Shown: positions 52,066 through 61,597, counted from the first letter of the stretch. The stretch is DNA of 64,000 nt from Paraclostridium dentum (GCF_012922555.1 NZ_WIPK01000007.1:62001-126000); one strand, 5' to 3'. Program-made: numbers and translations. The notes: generated by a model not told the origin, from the sequence alone.

Positions 52066-52536
52066 CTATACTTTTCTTATTTTTATATAATATATAAATA
52101 TTGGCATAAATATTATGATTAAAAAAATTGGTAAAAACCAATTCCCTAACGGTTTACAATTTGCTGACATAAGAGTAATGTATAAAAATGAAATATTAAT
52201 TCCTATCTTAGTAAAATTCATCAAATCTCTCGTTAAGTCATAAACCTTAACATAATTTTCCTCAGTTATTTTTACTGGAATATTTAATGCGTATGGACAA
52301 AGTAATACTCCGCTCATAGATATATTTACTATAATTGTAACTATAGGTAATACTATTAAACTACTTTTGCTTCCTAATGAGTCACTTTGACCTGCTGAGT
52401 TATAGTGAATCGGCACATTTTCACCTATATTATTCCAGTTAATGATTAAATATGCTATCATAAAAATTAATAATGATAAGTTTATAATTTCTATTATTTT
52501 TTGCTTAGTATCAAATTTAAATTTATAGTTATTTAT
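52066..52536 (-). CDS. DUF1648 membrane protein with apparent ATA start
   Basis: DUF1648 region: AYLIINWNNIGENVPIHYNSAGQSD, then three more membrane segments. The first ATG (52461) falls inside the first helix, with no ribosome binding site. The frame is open upstream for 25 codons (NNYKFKFDTKQKIIEI) and a strong GGGAGGAGGG ends 6 bases before an ATA codon at 52536. Hence either AUA initiates or the ATG was mutated to ATA. Length is then 156 residues. Function unknown; the family contains sensor-type transport-like proteins. Confidence 0.6.
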   Translation of the reverse strand: MNNYKFKFDTKQKIIEIINLSLLIFMIAYLIINWNNIGENVPIHYNSAGQSDSLGSKSSLIVLPIVTIIVNISMSGVLLCPYALNIPVKITEENYVKVYDLTRDLMNFTKIGINISFLYITLMSANCKPLGNWFLPIFLIIIFMPIFIYYIKIRKV

Positions 52537-52552
52537 AAGTATCCCTCCTCCC

Positions 52553-52845
52553 TTAAGGTTTCCCTAACTACTAAAAAAACTTTTAGTTATATATTTAAAA
52601 TTATAAATCTCACTCCAAAATAAATCTATATTAATCCAATTTTAATTTATCTATCTACTGTTCTTATATAATTGTTTTTAAGCTAATTAACAATGTTATT
52701 TTTAATTTACGTAAGCAGTTAATTTATTATTAATTCTTAAAAATGAGTAAATAAAGACTTTATTCTAGGTTTATTTATCAACCAATAGGGTAAAAAATAT
52801 AAATATATTTAAACTAGTTTATACGATACAAAGGAAGTGTAAAAA
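52553..52845. other. Divergent intergenic region, nothing recognised
   Basis: Upstream regions of the DUF1648 gene (minus) and the bile salt hydrolase gene (plus). No gene or strong hairpin stands out. Confidence 0.3.
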
Positions 52846-53835
52846 ATGTGTACAGCGCTAACATTAAAAACAAAAGACGGGCAACATTTATTTGGAAGAA
52901 ATATGGATATAGAATACAACTTTAATCAAGCTGTTCATCTTGTTCCTAGAAATTTTGTATATAAAAATGTAGCAACTAATGAAACTAGATCTACAAAATA
53001 TGCAGTTATGGGTATGGCAACTATAATAGATAATCATCCGTTATTTGCTGAAGCAATGAATGCAAAAGGATTAGCTTGCGCAGGTTTAAATTTTCCTGGA
53101 TTTGCATATTATTCAGATAATTTAATAGATGGAAAAAATAATTTACCTCCATATGATTTAATACTATGGATATTATCAAATTTCGAGACTATAGAAGATT
53201 TAAAACCTGAACTAGAAAATATAAACCTAGTAAATAGACAGTTAAATTCATATACACCATTACCAACACTTCATTGGATTGTTTCTGATAAAAGCGGCAA
53301 TTGCTTGGTTATTGAAAATACAAAAGAAAAGTTAAGCATTTATGATAACGAAGTAGGGGTGTTAACAAATGCACCAACTTTTAATTGGCATACAACAAAC
53401 CTAATTCAGTATATAGGTTTAAATGCTAATCAACCTCAGAATACTAAATGGAGTAGACTAAATTTAACTCCTCAATCTCAAGGTCTAGGTATGTTTGGAA
53501 TCCCTGGTGATTTTTCATCTGCATCTAGATTTATAAGAGCTGCTTTCTATAAATCTAGCTTAGAGTCTTCAGATATAGAATTTTGTGGGGTAAGTGAGTT
53601 TTTCCATATATTAAATAATGTCGCTATGCTAAATGGCGCTGTAAAAACTCCAGAAGGTAAATACGATCTAACTCAATATACTTCTTGTATGAATCAAGAT
53701 AAATGCATCTATTATTACAATACATACAATAATAATCAGATAAATGCTATAGATATGAATAAGGAAGATTTAAATTCTACAGAAATAAAGATTTTCCCTT
53801 ATAGAGATGCTTTAGTTATAAATAACGAGAACTAA
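52846..53835 (+). CDS. Choloylglycine hydrolase (bile salt hydrolase)
   Basis: 329 residues, Ntn-hydrolase of the bile salt hydrolase/penicillin V acylase family. After removal of Met1, Cys2 is the nucleophile; Arg18 and Asp21 sit in FGRNMD, Asn82-equivalent in GLNFPGF, and Asn175-equivalent in LTNAPTF, all catalytic. It removes glycine or taurine from conjugated bile salts. No signal peptide is present, so it is cytoplasmic. Single gene, AAGGAAG upstream. Substrate preference (bile salt or penicillin V) is not certain; gut setting favours bile salts. Confidence 0.9.
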   Translation: MCTALTLKTKDGQHLFGRNMDIEYNFNQAVHLVPRNFVYKNVATNETRSTKYAVMGMATIIDNHPLFAEAMNAKGLACAGLNFPGFAYYSDNLIDGKNNLPPYDLILWILSNFETIEDLKPELENINLVNRQLNSYTPLPTLHWIVSDKSGNCLVIENTKEKLSIYDNEVGVLTNAPTFNWHTTNLIQYIGLNANQPQNTKWSRLNLTPQSQGLGMFGIPGDFSSASRFIRAAFYKSSLESSDIEFCGVSEFFHILNNVAMLNGAVKTPEGKYDLTQYTSCMNQDKCIYYYNTYNNNQINAIDMNKEDLNSTEIKIFPYRDALVINNEN

Positions 53836-53906
53836 AATATATAAAATTTTAGATTTTTCTCCAAATATTATTAACTATTTCACTATGGTTAAACTTTTTA
53901 AAAATT

Positions 53907-53952
53907 AAAGTCATGAAAACCTAAGCAATTAGGATATTCATGACTTTTTTTA
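53907..53952. terminator. Terminator after bile salt hydrolase gene
   Basis: AAAGTCATGAA / TTCATGACTTT with T run; bidirectional likely. Confidence 0.8.
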
Positions 53953-53970
53953 TGATACGTTTATATAATT

Positions 53971-54483
53971 TTAAATCTGAGTTGTATTTTCTAAAAATGC
54001 TCTAACTTCTTTTGGACTTTTTAAAACTACAACTTTATCTTTAAATTCTTCTTCTATTTGCTTATATCTATTAACTATTTCTTTTGTTCTTCCTTTATGA
54101 ATAATCCACCATCCAAATTCTAAATCAAATTTTTCTTCGCATCCTTGTGCCATATCTTCACGTGTTTTGTTTCTATTATTTAGATATCTTTTATATGCTC
54201 TAAAAAAGCATATCCTACGAGGAAAGTTTAGAAAAATTATTTTATCCGCTTGTTCTAATCTTTCTCTTTGATAAAAACCTCTATAGTTACCATCTATAAC
54301 CCAAGATTCATTCTTCATAAATTCTTTAGTTAGGGCTCGACCCTCATCCTTATCTCTCTCGACCCAACCTGGTGTGAATTGAATTGTATCAAGGTGTAAA
54401 ACAGGAGTATTATAATAACTTGATAGTTGCTTAGCCATTGTAGATTTTCCACTTCCACTATATCCTACTATTGCAATTTTCAT
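53971..54483 (-). CDS. P-loop kinase, FlaR/DNA topology modulation-like
   Basis: 170 residues. Walker A GYSGSGKST, HLDTIQFTPGW and SWVIDGNYRGF are signatures of the group annotated as DNA topology modulation protein FlaR, a kinase-fold family related to adenylate/shikimate kinases. Function of the family is unclear. Single gene with GGGGGG upstream of the ATG. Confidence 0.82.
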   Translation of the reverse strand: MKIAIVGYSGSGKSTMAKQLSSYYNTPVLHLDTIQFTPGWVERDKDEGRALTKEFMKNESWVIDGNYRGFYQRERLEQADKIIFLNFPRRICFFRAYKRYLNNRNKTREDMAQGCEEKFDLEFGWWIIHKGRTKEIVNRYKQIEEEFKDKVVVLKSPKEVRAFLENTTQI

Positions 54484-54695
54484 CGTAGTCCCCCCTTTTT
54501 TAATTGATATCCATTGTATATTTTTATTACAGTATCAGTTTCTAAATTCCTTTATATTCAAAATAAAAATTTATAGTAATTATTCTAATTTTATAATTAA
54601 GTTTCACATGTTACCTACAAATACTAATAATTTTAAAACAAACCATAAAATATGCAATTGTAATACTTTTATTTTATATAAAATTTAAAATAAAG

Positions 54696-54742
54696 TTAAA
54701 GTCCTTAAATCTAATCTATTAGATTATCAGGACTTTTTTTTA
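54696..54742. terminator. Hairpin terminator
   Basis: AAAGTCCT / AGGACTTT with an inner TAATCTA/TAGATTA stem and a T run on the plus strand. No plus-strand gene is close; it probably serves the minus-strand zinc-ribbon gene. Confidence 0.55.
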
Positions 54743-54780
54743 TATAGTTGATTGAATTTTTTTAATACCATACCTATACT

Positions 54781-54966
54781 TTATTTCTTAAATTTATATG
54801 GCTTATTTACTGTCATGTCTATGACATGGCCACACTCCGTACACACTTCCAAAATTAACTTATTACCTCCTGAAAATATCTTATCTTCTGGGGTTAGGTA
54901 AGCCCCCGTTAATATCCCTTTCCCAAATTCAGAACTTCCACATTTTGGACATACTTCCTTAGACAT
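54781..54966 (-). CDS. Small zinc-ribbon protein
   Basis: 61 residues with two CxxC pairs (CPKCGSSEFG and CTECGHVID), a compact zinc ribbon. Start at MSKEV, which has AAGGAG upstream; the longer frame Met lacks it. Function unknown. About 300 bases upstream of the FlaR-like gene's end, no shared operon. Confidence 0.7.
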   Translation of the reverse strand: MSKEVCPKCGSSEFGKGILTGAYLTPEDKIFSGGNKLILEVCTECGHVIDMTVNKPYKFKK

Positions 54967-55221
54967 AAAAAAGCTCCTTTTCATTTATATTAAAATAAAT
55001 CTTGTTACTATATTTATTCAAGCTTATCATAAAAATATATTAAAATTACTCTGATGGATTCAGATATGAAAATTTCGGAGTAAAATATAAAAAATCCAAC
55101 ATATCAATTAATTTTAAAATTTGATTATTTAATGTTTTTTTAAGGTTGTTTTTATATTCAATTAAGATTCTATGTTTATAATCATATTTGTAAAGCATAG
55201 AGAGAGGTGGGTGTAATCTTT

Positions 55222-55407
55222 TTGATACTTACTATATGTTGGAAATTATTTAGAACTGCATTTAGAGTTGGTTTGTTCATACTAATTTCTATATTTTTAA
55301 TTGCAGTAACTTCAAAAAGTTTAATTATAGATCATAGTTTAAATCAAGATACATTTTTAAATAATGCTCGTAGCATATTAAAACCAATATTTTATTTTGT
55401 AGATTAA
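55222..55407 (+). CDS. Small membrane protein upstream of PspC
   Basis: About 61 residues with one strong membrane segment (RVGLFILISIFLIAVTS). The start is uncertain: a GTG at 55207 overlaps AGAGAGGTGG, so a TTG at 55222 is likelier. It precedes a PspC gene by 17 bases and is probably co-transcribed. Function unknown. Confidence 0.5.
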   Translation: MILTICWKLFRTAFRVGLFILISIFLIAVTSKSLIIDHSLNQDTFLNNARSILKPIFYFVD

Positions 55408-55424
55408 AAAAGGAGGCGTTAATT

Positions 55425-55607
55425 TTGAGTAAATGCAAATTATATAGATCAGAAAATAACCGTATGATAGGTGGTGTTTGTGGGGGTATAGGAGAATTAA
55501 CAGGCATTAGCCCTACAATAATTAGAGTTTTATTCGTACTAGGTGGTGTCAGTATAATAATATATATAATTCTATGTTTAGTACTTCCATCTGGAGAAAA
55601 CTTTTAA
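55425..55607 (+). CDS. PspC-domain membrane protein
   Basis: 60 residues, a minimal PspC domain: KLYRSENNRMIGGVCGGIGE, then PTIIRVLFVLGGVS and a membrane end (IIYIILCLVLPSGE). TTG start with GGAGGCG upstream. PspC relates to envelope stress; no PspA or PspB is nearby. Confidence 0.82.
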   Translation: MSKCKLYRSENNRMIGGVCGGIGELTGISPTIIRVLFVLGGVSIIIYIILCLVLPSGENF

Positions 55608-55687
55608 TTGCATAACTTATTTTCATAAAATCAAGTTATAGGCATTTTAAAATTACAACTAGTAATATAACCATCTATATTTCAATG

Positions 55688-55720
55688 AAAAGGTAATAGA
55701 ATCGATTCTATTGCCTTTTT
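55688..55720 (+). terminator. Terminator after PspC gene
   Basis: AAAAGGTAATAGAATC and its complement, a near-perfect hairpin with T run. Confidence 0.85.
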
Positions 55721-55900
55721 TGTTTATTGCAAACAGTAATACTAGACTAGAATCGTACTTGAAAAATTAAAAGTTAAAATATCTTTATTAATTTCATAGT
55801 TAGTTATATTTTTCAGTTTTAAGTAATAATCTCAAAGTTAACGTGATATATATGTAATATAAAGATATAAATATATCACATTATCAAGGGGGATTAATTT

Positions 55901-56263
55901 ATGAAATTTATAAATAAATATTCATTTCTATTTTGTTTATTTGGATTACAAGGATTTAATGGATTACATGGAGATCCTTCAGATTTTTTATATTTTGCAT
56001 TCTTTGCAAATTTAGGGAATATTTGGTGGTATAAATTAGGTGATTGTGAAGATGAGCGATTTACTTGTAACAAACATAAAGCTGGTTATATATCTCTTAG
56101 AATATGTCTTCCTTTTGCAGTTATCTTAAGTATATTAATTAATCTATATACAGTAGATTTAATAACACTTTACAGATTTCAAATTTTAATCTTATCTCTT
56201 ACTTTTGCAATAGCAATGAATTTATGGGCATTTTTAACTTACAAATTTGATGTTGGGGTTTAA
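55901..56263 (+). CDS. DUF3796-like membrane protein
   Basis: 120 residues. MKFINKYSFLFCLFGLQGFN followed by DPSDFLYFAFFANLGNIWWYKLG is the DUF3796 type. Further membrane segments lie near the C-terminus. AAGGGGG precedes the ATG. It is paired with a downstream XRE regulator, the usual layout for this family. Function unknown. Confidence 0.72.
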   Translation: MKFINKYSFLFCLFGLQGFNGLHGDPSDFLYFAFFANLGNIWWYKLGDCEDERFTCNKHKAGYISLRICLPFAVILSILINLYTVDLITLYRFQILILSLTFAIAMNLWAFLTYKFDVGV

Positions 56264-56267
56264 AGCT

Positions 56268-56471
56268 ATGACAAAGTTTATTAGTAATTTAAAAAAGTAT
56301 CGTCAATTTAATGAATTAACTCAAGAAGAACTAGCTAATAAAGTTAGTGTTAGGCGAGAGACTATAGCCCGTTTAGAAAATGCTAAATACAACCCTTCTC
56401 TTGAACTTGCAATGAGGATATCAAAAGAATTAAATACTCCAATTGAAAAGTTGTTTATATTTGAATTTTAA
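56268..56471 (+). CDS. Small XRE regulator
   Basis: 67 residues, nearly all helix-turn-helix: LKKYRQFNELTQEELANKVSVRRETIARLENAKYNPS is the XRE DNA-binding segment (quoted in two parts). GGGG lies 9 bases upstream of the ATG used; the longer frame starts inside the previous gene. Paired with the DUF3796 gene 4 bases upstream. Probably autoregulates the pair. Confidence 0.82.
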   Translation: MTKFISNLKKYRQFNELTQEELANKVSVRRETIARLENAKYNPSLELAMRISKELNTPIEKLFIFEF

Positions 56472-56489
56472 TAATTAATAGAATAAATT

Positions 56490-56533
56490 TAAAGCCATTA
56501 TAATCCTAATAAAGGACTATAATGGCTTTTTTA
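56490..56533 (+). terminator. Terminator after DUF3796/XRE pair
   Basis: AAAGCCATTATAATCCT with its near complement and T run. Confidence 0.8.
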
Positions 56534-56727
56534 CTAGACATTTTTGAGTGTGTTTTTTATAATGATTTAAACTACATTTTCATTATCAAAGAGGCTAGTA
56601 TCACTCTCTCTACTATAATTATACCATAAATAACTAATTTTTTTAAGACTATGAATATCTTCTAATTCCTATATAATTTATAGAGCAAATTAAACAAGCT
56701 AATTTATATAATCAAGGAGGGTATATT

Positions 56728-58968
56728 ATGAGTCTAAACAATTATGAGTTAAATCTTGAAAATGAATGGTTACAAAGAGTTCTTACCGAGGCTAAGAAAC
56801 AGCTTGATGAAAAGCGTAGTGCTAAAGATAGGTTTAAAAAAGATGCTATAGAAACACAAAGAGAACTCTGGAGTGATTTAGGATCTGTTTCTATAGAAAA
56901 TGGATTAGATCAACTTTCAGATTTTATGTCATTTATGGATATTATGAAAAATCAAAAAAGAAGTCATGAATTTACCCAAAAACTTGAAAAAAAGTATGAA
57001 AGAATGCTTGAATCTCCTTATTTCGGTCGAATCGACTTTGTTGAAGATAACGAATCAGATACTCAAAAGTGTTATATTGGATTATCAAATCTTGTTGATG
57101 AGGATTATGATTTTCTTGTGTATGACTGGAGAGCACCTATTTCAAGTATGTTTTATGACTATGAAACTGGACAAGCCCATTATGAATGCCCAGAAGGTAC
57201 AATATCCGGAGAAATCACTGGTAAAAGACAGTATAAAATCAATAATGGTAAAATTGAGTATATGTTCGATAGTAACCTAAGTATTGACGATGAAATGCTA
57301 CAAGAACTTCTGAGTAAGAATGCTGATGATAAGATGAAAGGTATAGTTACAACTATTCAGAGAGAGCAAAATCAAGTAATTCGTAACGAAAATTATAAAA
57401 ACCTAATTGTTCAAGGAGCTGCTGGAAGTGGAAAAACTTCTGTTGCACTCCATAGAATTGCATATCTATTATATAAACATAGAGATAAAGTAACACCTCA
57501 AAATATAATAATATTTTCTCCAAATAATATCTTCAATGATTATATTTCAAATGTATTACCTCAACTTGGTGAAGATAATATGTATCAAACAACCTTTAAA
57601 GATTATATGCATAAAGAATTAGGGCCTGAATTTAAGAAAGAATCACCTTCAGAAATGATGGAGTATATACTTGGTTCTAATGAAAAATTAACATATCAAG
57701 ATAGAATCAAAAATATAAAATTTAAAACATCTGTAGAATTTGTTGAAATTCTAAAACAGTATATAAATTACGTAGAGACAGTAGATAGAAGTTTTAAAGA
57801 TATTGTTGTAAGGGGTAAGTTAATAATTTCCTCTGAAGATATAAAAAACCTATTTTTTAATGATTATTCAAATCTTCCAATTAAAAGAAGATTAGAAAAA
57901 ATTAAATCAAGAATTATATTCCTTATTGAACCATATGAACAATCTTGGATTGACGAAATATATCAAGAACTTTTTAAATCTGGAGACTTTATACAAAAAG
58001 AAGAAATGATAGAAAAAAGTACGCTAATTGTAAAAGAAAATTTAAGAGATGTATATGATTCTATTTCTAAAATGACAGAATTTAATTTGATTGAAATTTA
58101 CAAAGATCTATTTAAAAATTTAAATACATTTTTAAATGAAATAAATGTTGGATATGATGATAGTTTTATAAGTCATATAAAAACTTACACAATAGATAAT
58201 TTAAATGCAAAGATACTTAATTATGAAGATCAAGTTGCACTTTTATACTTAAAAGGAGCACTTGGGGATATTCCAACTACTTCTCAAATTAAGTATGTAA
58301 TTATAGATGAGGCACAAGATTACACTCCATTGCAGTATGAAATTTTTTATCAACTTTTTAAATCTGCTAACATGACTATATTAGGGGATATAAATCAATC
58401 AATTAATCCATTTATGAATGTTGGAAACTATAACAACATTTATAATATATCCCAAAATGACACTTGCATAATAAACCTAACAAAGAGCTATCGTTCAACT
58501 ATGGAAATCACTAAATTTTCAAGAAATCTTCTAAGTGAAAATATAGATGATGAGTGCGTTGAAAGACACGGTGATGAACCTACTATCGTTTCTTTCTCAG
58601 ATAAACTTTCTATGAACGAAAAACTGGTTGAAGATATAAAGTCTTATTCAGAAAAGAATTATAAATCTATAGGAATTATTACTAAAACAGCTCGTGAAAC
58701 GAAAGTTTTATATAACTTTTTAAAAGAAAATAGTATCGATGTAAGTTCTATAGAAAAAGATGATGATTATTATACAAACGGAGTAACAGTAATACCTTCA
58801 TATCTGGCTAAGGGCCTTGAGTTTGATGTTGTTTTTATATACGATGCTAGTAATAAAAATTATAATAGTGAGGATGAAAGATTACTTCTTTACACTTGTT
58901 GTACAAGAGCTCTTCATGTATTAAATGTATATCATTTAGGAGAAATTACGGATTTATTAAAACAATGA
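56728..58968 (+). CDS. helD: HelD-type helicase/RNA polymerase recycling factor
   Basis: 746 residues. Coiled-coil N-terminus (RVLTEAKKQLDEKRSAKDRF), then the family signature DWRAPISSMFYD, a Walker A motif GAAGSGKTSVALH near residue 232, YVIIDEAQDYTP (Walker B-like) and C-terminal UvrD-type motifs (KSYRST). HelD ATPases lift stalled RNA polymerase from DNA and help recycle it. GGAGGG precedes the ATG. It stands alone; some HelD copies confer rifamycin tolerance, which is possible but not shown. Confidence 0.9.
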   Translation: MSLNNYELNLENEWLQRVLTEAKKQLDEKRSAKDRFKKDAIETQRELWSDLGSVSIENGLDQLSDFMSFMDIMKNQKRSHEFTQKLEKKYERMLESPYFGRIDFVEDNESDTQKCYIGLSNLVDEDYDFLVYDWRAPISSMFYDYETGQAHYECPEGTISGEITGKRQYKINNGKIEYMFDSNLSIDDEMLQELLSKNADDKMKGIVTTIQREQNQVIRNENYKNLIVQGAAGSGKTSVALHRIAYLLYKHRDKVTPQNIIIFSPNNIFNDYISNVLPQLGEDNMYQTTFKDYMHKELGPEFKKESPSEMMEYILGSNEKLTYQDRIKNIKFKTSVEFVEILKQYINYVETVDRSFKDIVVRGKLIISSEDIKNLFFNDYSNLPIKRRLEKIKSRIIFLIEPYEQSWIDEIYQELFKSGDFIQKEEMIEKSTLIVKENLRDVYDSISKMTEFNLIEIYKDLFKNLNTFLNEINVGYDDSFISHIKTYTIDNLNAKILNYEDQVALLYLKGALGDIPTTSQIKYVIIDEAQDYTPLQYEIFYQLFKSANMTILGDINQSINPFMNVGNYNNIYNISQNDTCIINLTKSYRSTMEITKFSRNLLSENIDDECVERHGDEPTIVSFSDKLSMNEKLVEDIKSYSEKNYKSIGIITKTARETKVLYNFLKENSIDVSSIEKDDDYYTNGVTVIPSYLAKGLEFDVVFIYDASNKNYNSEDERLLLYTCCTRALHVLNVYHLGEITDLLKQ

Positions 58969-59003
58969 TATACGTAAAATTCTACTAAAATCTAAAGTAA
59001 GTT

Positions 59004-59049
59004 TAAAGGCATAATAGTCTAATCAAATAGACTATCATGCCTTTTTTTT
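59004..59049 (+). terminator. Terminator after helD
   Basis: AAAGGCATAATAGTCTA / TAGACTATCATGCCTTT stem and T run. Confidence 0.8.
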
Positions 59050-59096
59050 ATAAATCACATCTCATTAATGCTCTAATAACTTATTTTATTTGTTTA

Positions 59097-59417
59097 TTAA
59101 TGTTGAGATACTAGTTTTAGACCTATTATTCCTGTTACTATAAACCCAATACAAACTAATCGAACAAAATCAATAGGCTCTTTAAATAAAAACACACCTA
59201 AAATAACAGTACCAATGGTTCCTATTCCTGTCCAAATAGCGTAAGCTGTTCCTAGTGGCAGTTCTTTTAACGCTAATGATAAGAAGTAAAAACTCGCTAT
59301 CATCCCTATTACAGTTAAAACGCTTGGAACTAACTTTGTAAACCCTTCTGAATATTTCAGCCCTACAGCCCACCATACTTCAAATATACCTGCAATTACT
59401 AACACTAACCATTTCAT
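59097..59417 (-). CDS. gdx: Guanidinium exporter, SMR family (Gdx)
   Basis: 106 residues, four membrane helices. The guanidinium-transport residues Glu13, Trp16, Ser42, Tyr59 and Trp62 of the Gdx subtype all occur at their expected positions. It exports guanidinium in exchange for protons. The ATG used has AAGGAG 10 bases upstream; an in-frame GTG at 59426 is less likely. A guanidine-I riboswitch precedes it, which confirms the substrate by context. Confidence 0.92.
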   Translation of the reverse strand: MKWLVLVIAGIFEVWWAVGLKYSEGFTKLVPSVLTVIGMIASFYFLSLALKELPLGTAYAIWTGIGTIGTVILGVFLFKEPIDFVRLVCIGFIVTGIIGLKLVSQH

Positions 59418-59466
59418 AATTACCACTCTCCTTAAAGTTTTAAATAAAAGCTTATTAGTAAAACGT

Positions 59467-59507
59467 AAAAAAGCCCGGGCGATATAAAAAATATCTCCCA
59501 GGCTTTT
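59467..59507 (-). terminator. Terminator arm of the guanidine-I riboswitch
   Basis: AAAAGCCTGGGAGATAT / ATATCGCCCGGGCTTTT on the minus strand, then T run. Mutually exclusive with the ligand-bound aptamer by position. Confidence 0.8.
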
Positions 59508-59588
59508 GTCCTTCCGTGAACACAGAATACTGTGCGTTTTATCTCGGACCAGACCAGTTATAAATTTTAACTGCGGAACCCTATAAAA
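59508..59588 (-). ncRNA. Guanidine-I (ykkC) riboswitch
   Basis: On the minus strand the leader carries AGGGTTCCG (59582-59574), GGTCCGAGA (59550-59542) and a later ACACGGAAGGAC-like element, the conserved ykkC core. A terminator hairpin follows and the downstream gene is a guanidinium exporter. Ligand binding should prevent termination. Confidence 0.9.
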
Positions 59589-59677
59589 CTAAATTTATTA
59601 AACTTTTATTATAGTTTATTACTATATCAAAAAATATGTACTTAATCAATATAAATTAATCTATATATTTTATATAA

Positions 59678-60088
59678 CTAGTCTAATTTTTTTGTAAATA
59701 TAATTTCTAAAGGTTCATTTTCTAGTAATAAACTTCCACTATCTCTATATAAAAGCTTTCTATAAAAATGTTGTGCATTTTCGTTAGATAGTGTTGAAGT
59801 CATAACCATTTCAAACCCTCTATTTCGCATTTCATTTTCCCAAAATAGAATGAATTTTTTACCTATATTTTTCTCCCTATAATATTCATCTATAAAAATC
59901 ATATTTAAAAAAGGGGTATTATCCCAAAAGTAATTAAATCTTAACCATCCTATGATCTTATTATCTTTAGATTTTGCTATATATATTTCATTATCTCTTA
60001 TTTTATCTTTTATCAAATCTTTTGAAATATGCTTATCATGTTCTAATATATAGTTATAATCTTTACTTGTAGCAAACTCGAATATCAT
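59678..60088 (-). CDS. GNAT N-acetyltransferase
   Basis: 136 residues. IYIAKSKDNKIIGWLRFNYF, then LNMIFIDEYYREKNIGKKFI and FEMVMTSTLSNENAQHFYRKL are the standard GNAT segments, the last with the Tyr and CoA-contact residues. The CoA loop (YREKNIGKK) is a loose RxxxxGx[GA] form. Substrate unknown. AGGGGGAGGG lies a few bases upstream. Confidence 0.75.
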   Translation of the reverse strand: MIFEFATSKDYNYILEHDKHISKDLIKDKIRDNEIYIAKSKDNKIIGWLRFNYFWDNTPFLNMIFIDEYYREKNIGKKFILFWENEMRNRGFEMVMTSTLSNENAQHFYRKLLYRDSGSLLLENEPLEIIFTKKLD

Positions 60089-60459
60089 CTAACTCCCTCC
60101 CCCTATTTACACTCAAATTAATTATATACTATTTTTAAAATTTTATATCAAAGACATTATTTAGTCATTAAAATTCACTTTAATAAATCATATTTAAACC
60201 TCTTACAGTCCAAATAAATAGTTTTCAATGACTTTTTCCTAGATACCTTTAAATCTACGTATTAGCTAAAATTTAATTCATTATATGATTTATATTGAAT
60301 AATGTAATTGATACTATTTATTTAAAGGGAAATACCTATTTCACCTAGAACAAATTACTATTGTAATATTACGAATTTTAAGTTTATATAAAGTTAATTA
60401 AAAGTTTTATCAAGTCTATAAAAAATTTAATAATAAAAAACTATAAGGAGATAGCATAT
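60089..60459. other. Divergent intergenic region, nothing recognised
   Basis: 371 bases between the GNAT gene (minus) and the HD gene (plus). Presumed promoters only. No gene or strong hairpin was found. Confidence 0.3.
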
Positions 60460-61029
60460 ATGAGAGAAAAAAGTATGGATATATTGTCTAAGAATTTAAA
60501 ATCTGATCACTTAATAAAACACTCGTATGCAGTTGAGGCAGTTATGAGATCATTGGCTAAAAAATTAGATCCTAAAAATGAGGAAGATTGGGCAATAGCA
60601 GGACTATTACATGATATTGATTCAGATTTACTAGATTGCAAAAACAATCCAGAGGATATGAAAAAACATGGAATTCTTGCTATAGATATATTAAAGCAAG
60701 AAAATATCGGTAATCAAGATATTCATCATGCTATTATGGCTCACAATAAAGATAATGGTACAGAAAGAATTTCATTAATGGATAAAGCAATTTACGCAGC
60801 AGACCCAATAACAGGATTTATAACAGCTATAACATTAGTTTATCCAGATAAAAAAATATCTAGTGTGAAAGTAAAGTCTATAACTAAAAGGATGAAAGAA
60901 CTAAGATTTGCCGCTGGGGCTAATAGAGAGGCAATGAAAAGTATAGAGGAGCTTGGAATACCATTTCCAGAGTTTGCAGAATTATCGCTTAATGCTATGA
61001 AAGATATAAGCGATGACTTAGGCCTTTAA
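60460..61029 (+). CDS. HD-domain hydrolase
   Basis: 189 residues. The HD motif is in LLHDIDSDL, preceded by HSYAVEAVMRSLAKKL (His metal ligand), and followed by HHAIMAHN and DKAIYAADP (further ligands). This is the single-domain HDIG group; such proteins hydrolyse phosphomonoesters of nucleotides. AAGGAG precedes the ATG. Single gene. Confidence 0.82.
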   Translation: MREKSMDILSKNLKSDHLIKHSYAVEAVMRSLAKKLDPKNEEDWAIAGLLHDIDSDLLDCKNNPEDMKKHGILAIDILKQENIGNQDIHHAIMAHNKDNGTERISLMDKAIYAADPITGFITAITLVYPDKKISSVKVKSITKRMKELRFAAGANREAMKSIEELGIPFPEFAELSLNAMKDISDDLGL

Positions 61030-61042
61030 AAATCATATATTC

Positions 61043-61080
61043 TACAAAAGCCAGTATATATATCTATATTGGCTTTTGTA
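61043..61080 (+). terminator. Terminator after HD gene
   Basis: ACAAAAGCCAGTATA / TATATTGGCTTTTGT stem. Confidence 0.8.
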
Positions 61081-61195
61081 TTATTTAAATCTTAGTTTTC
61101 ACTCCTAAATACGCCCATTTTAGTCCAACTCACTCATTTACCATAAGAGGACATGTTAATATATTTATAAATTTTTAAAAGTCGAGGAAGTCATA

Positions 61196-61597
61196 ATGAA
61201 TTATAAACTAATTAAATTAAATAAAATTTTACTAAGCATAATATCAATTTTAACTATTTTATTAATATTAGCTTTGTCTTTTGCTAATGCACTTGATGCT
61301 TGGATTATTAACAAGTTCATTGCTCTTTACATCGTAAGTTTTTTGTTGTGTACATTTTATTTAATTGTAGTAGCTATTTTACAACTAAAGAACTTAAATA
61401 AAACAGAATCAAGAAAAAGGATTATTGGTTTTTCTAAATTTTTCTTATTTAATTTTTTAATCTTATTTGTATTATCAATAATTTTTAATAAATTTGATAT
61501 ATGGAGAATCTTAATAATATCTTTTAGTGGATCATTTGGTTTTAACTTTTTAGATTTAGCATTTTTTAAAGATTCTAGTAAATTCAATAGCTATTAA
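61196..61597 (+). CDS. Membrane protein of unknown function
   Basis: 133 residues with four membrane segments (LLSIISILTILLILALSFA, FIALYIVSFLLCTFYLIVV, FLFNFLILFVLSIIF and LIISFSGSFGFNFLDLAFF). GAGGAAG precedes the ATG. No motif recognised. Single gene, followed by an inverted repeat. Confidence 0.6.
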   Translation: MNYKLIKLNKILLSIISILTILLILALSFANALDAWIINKFIALYIVSFLLCTFYLIVVAILQLKNLNKTESRKRIIGFSKFFLFNFLILFVLSIIFNKFDIWRILIISFSGSFGFNFLDLAFFKDSSKFNSY

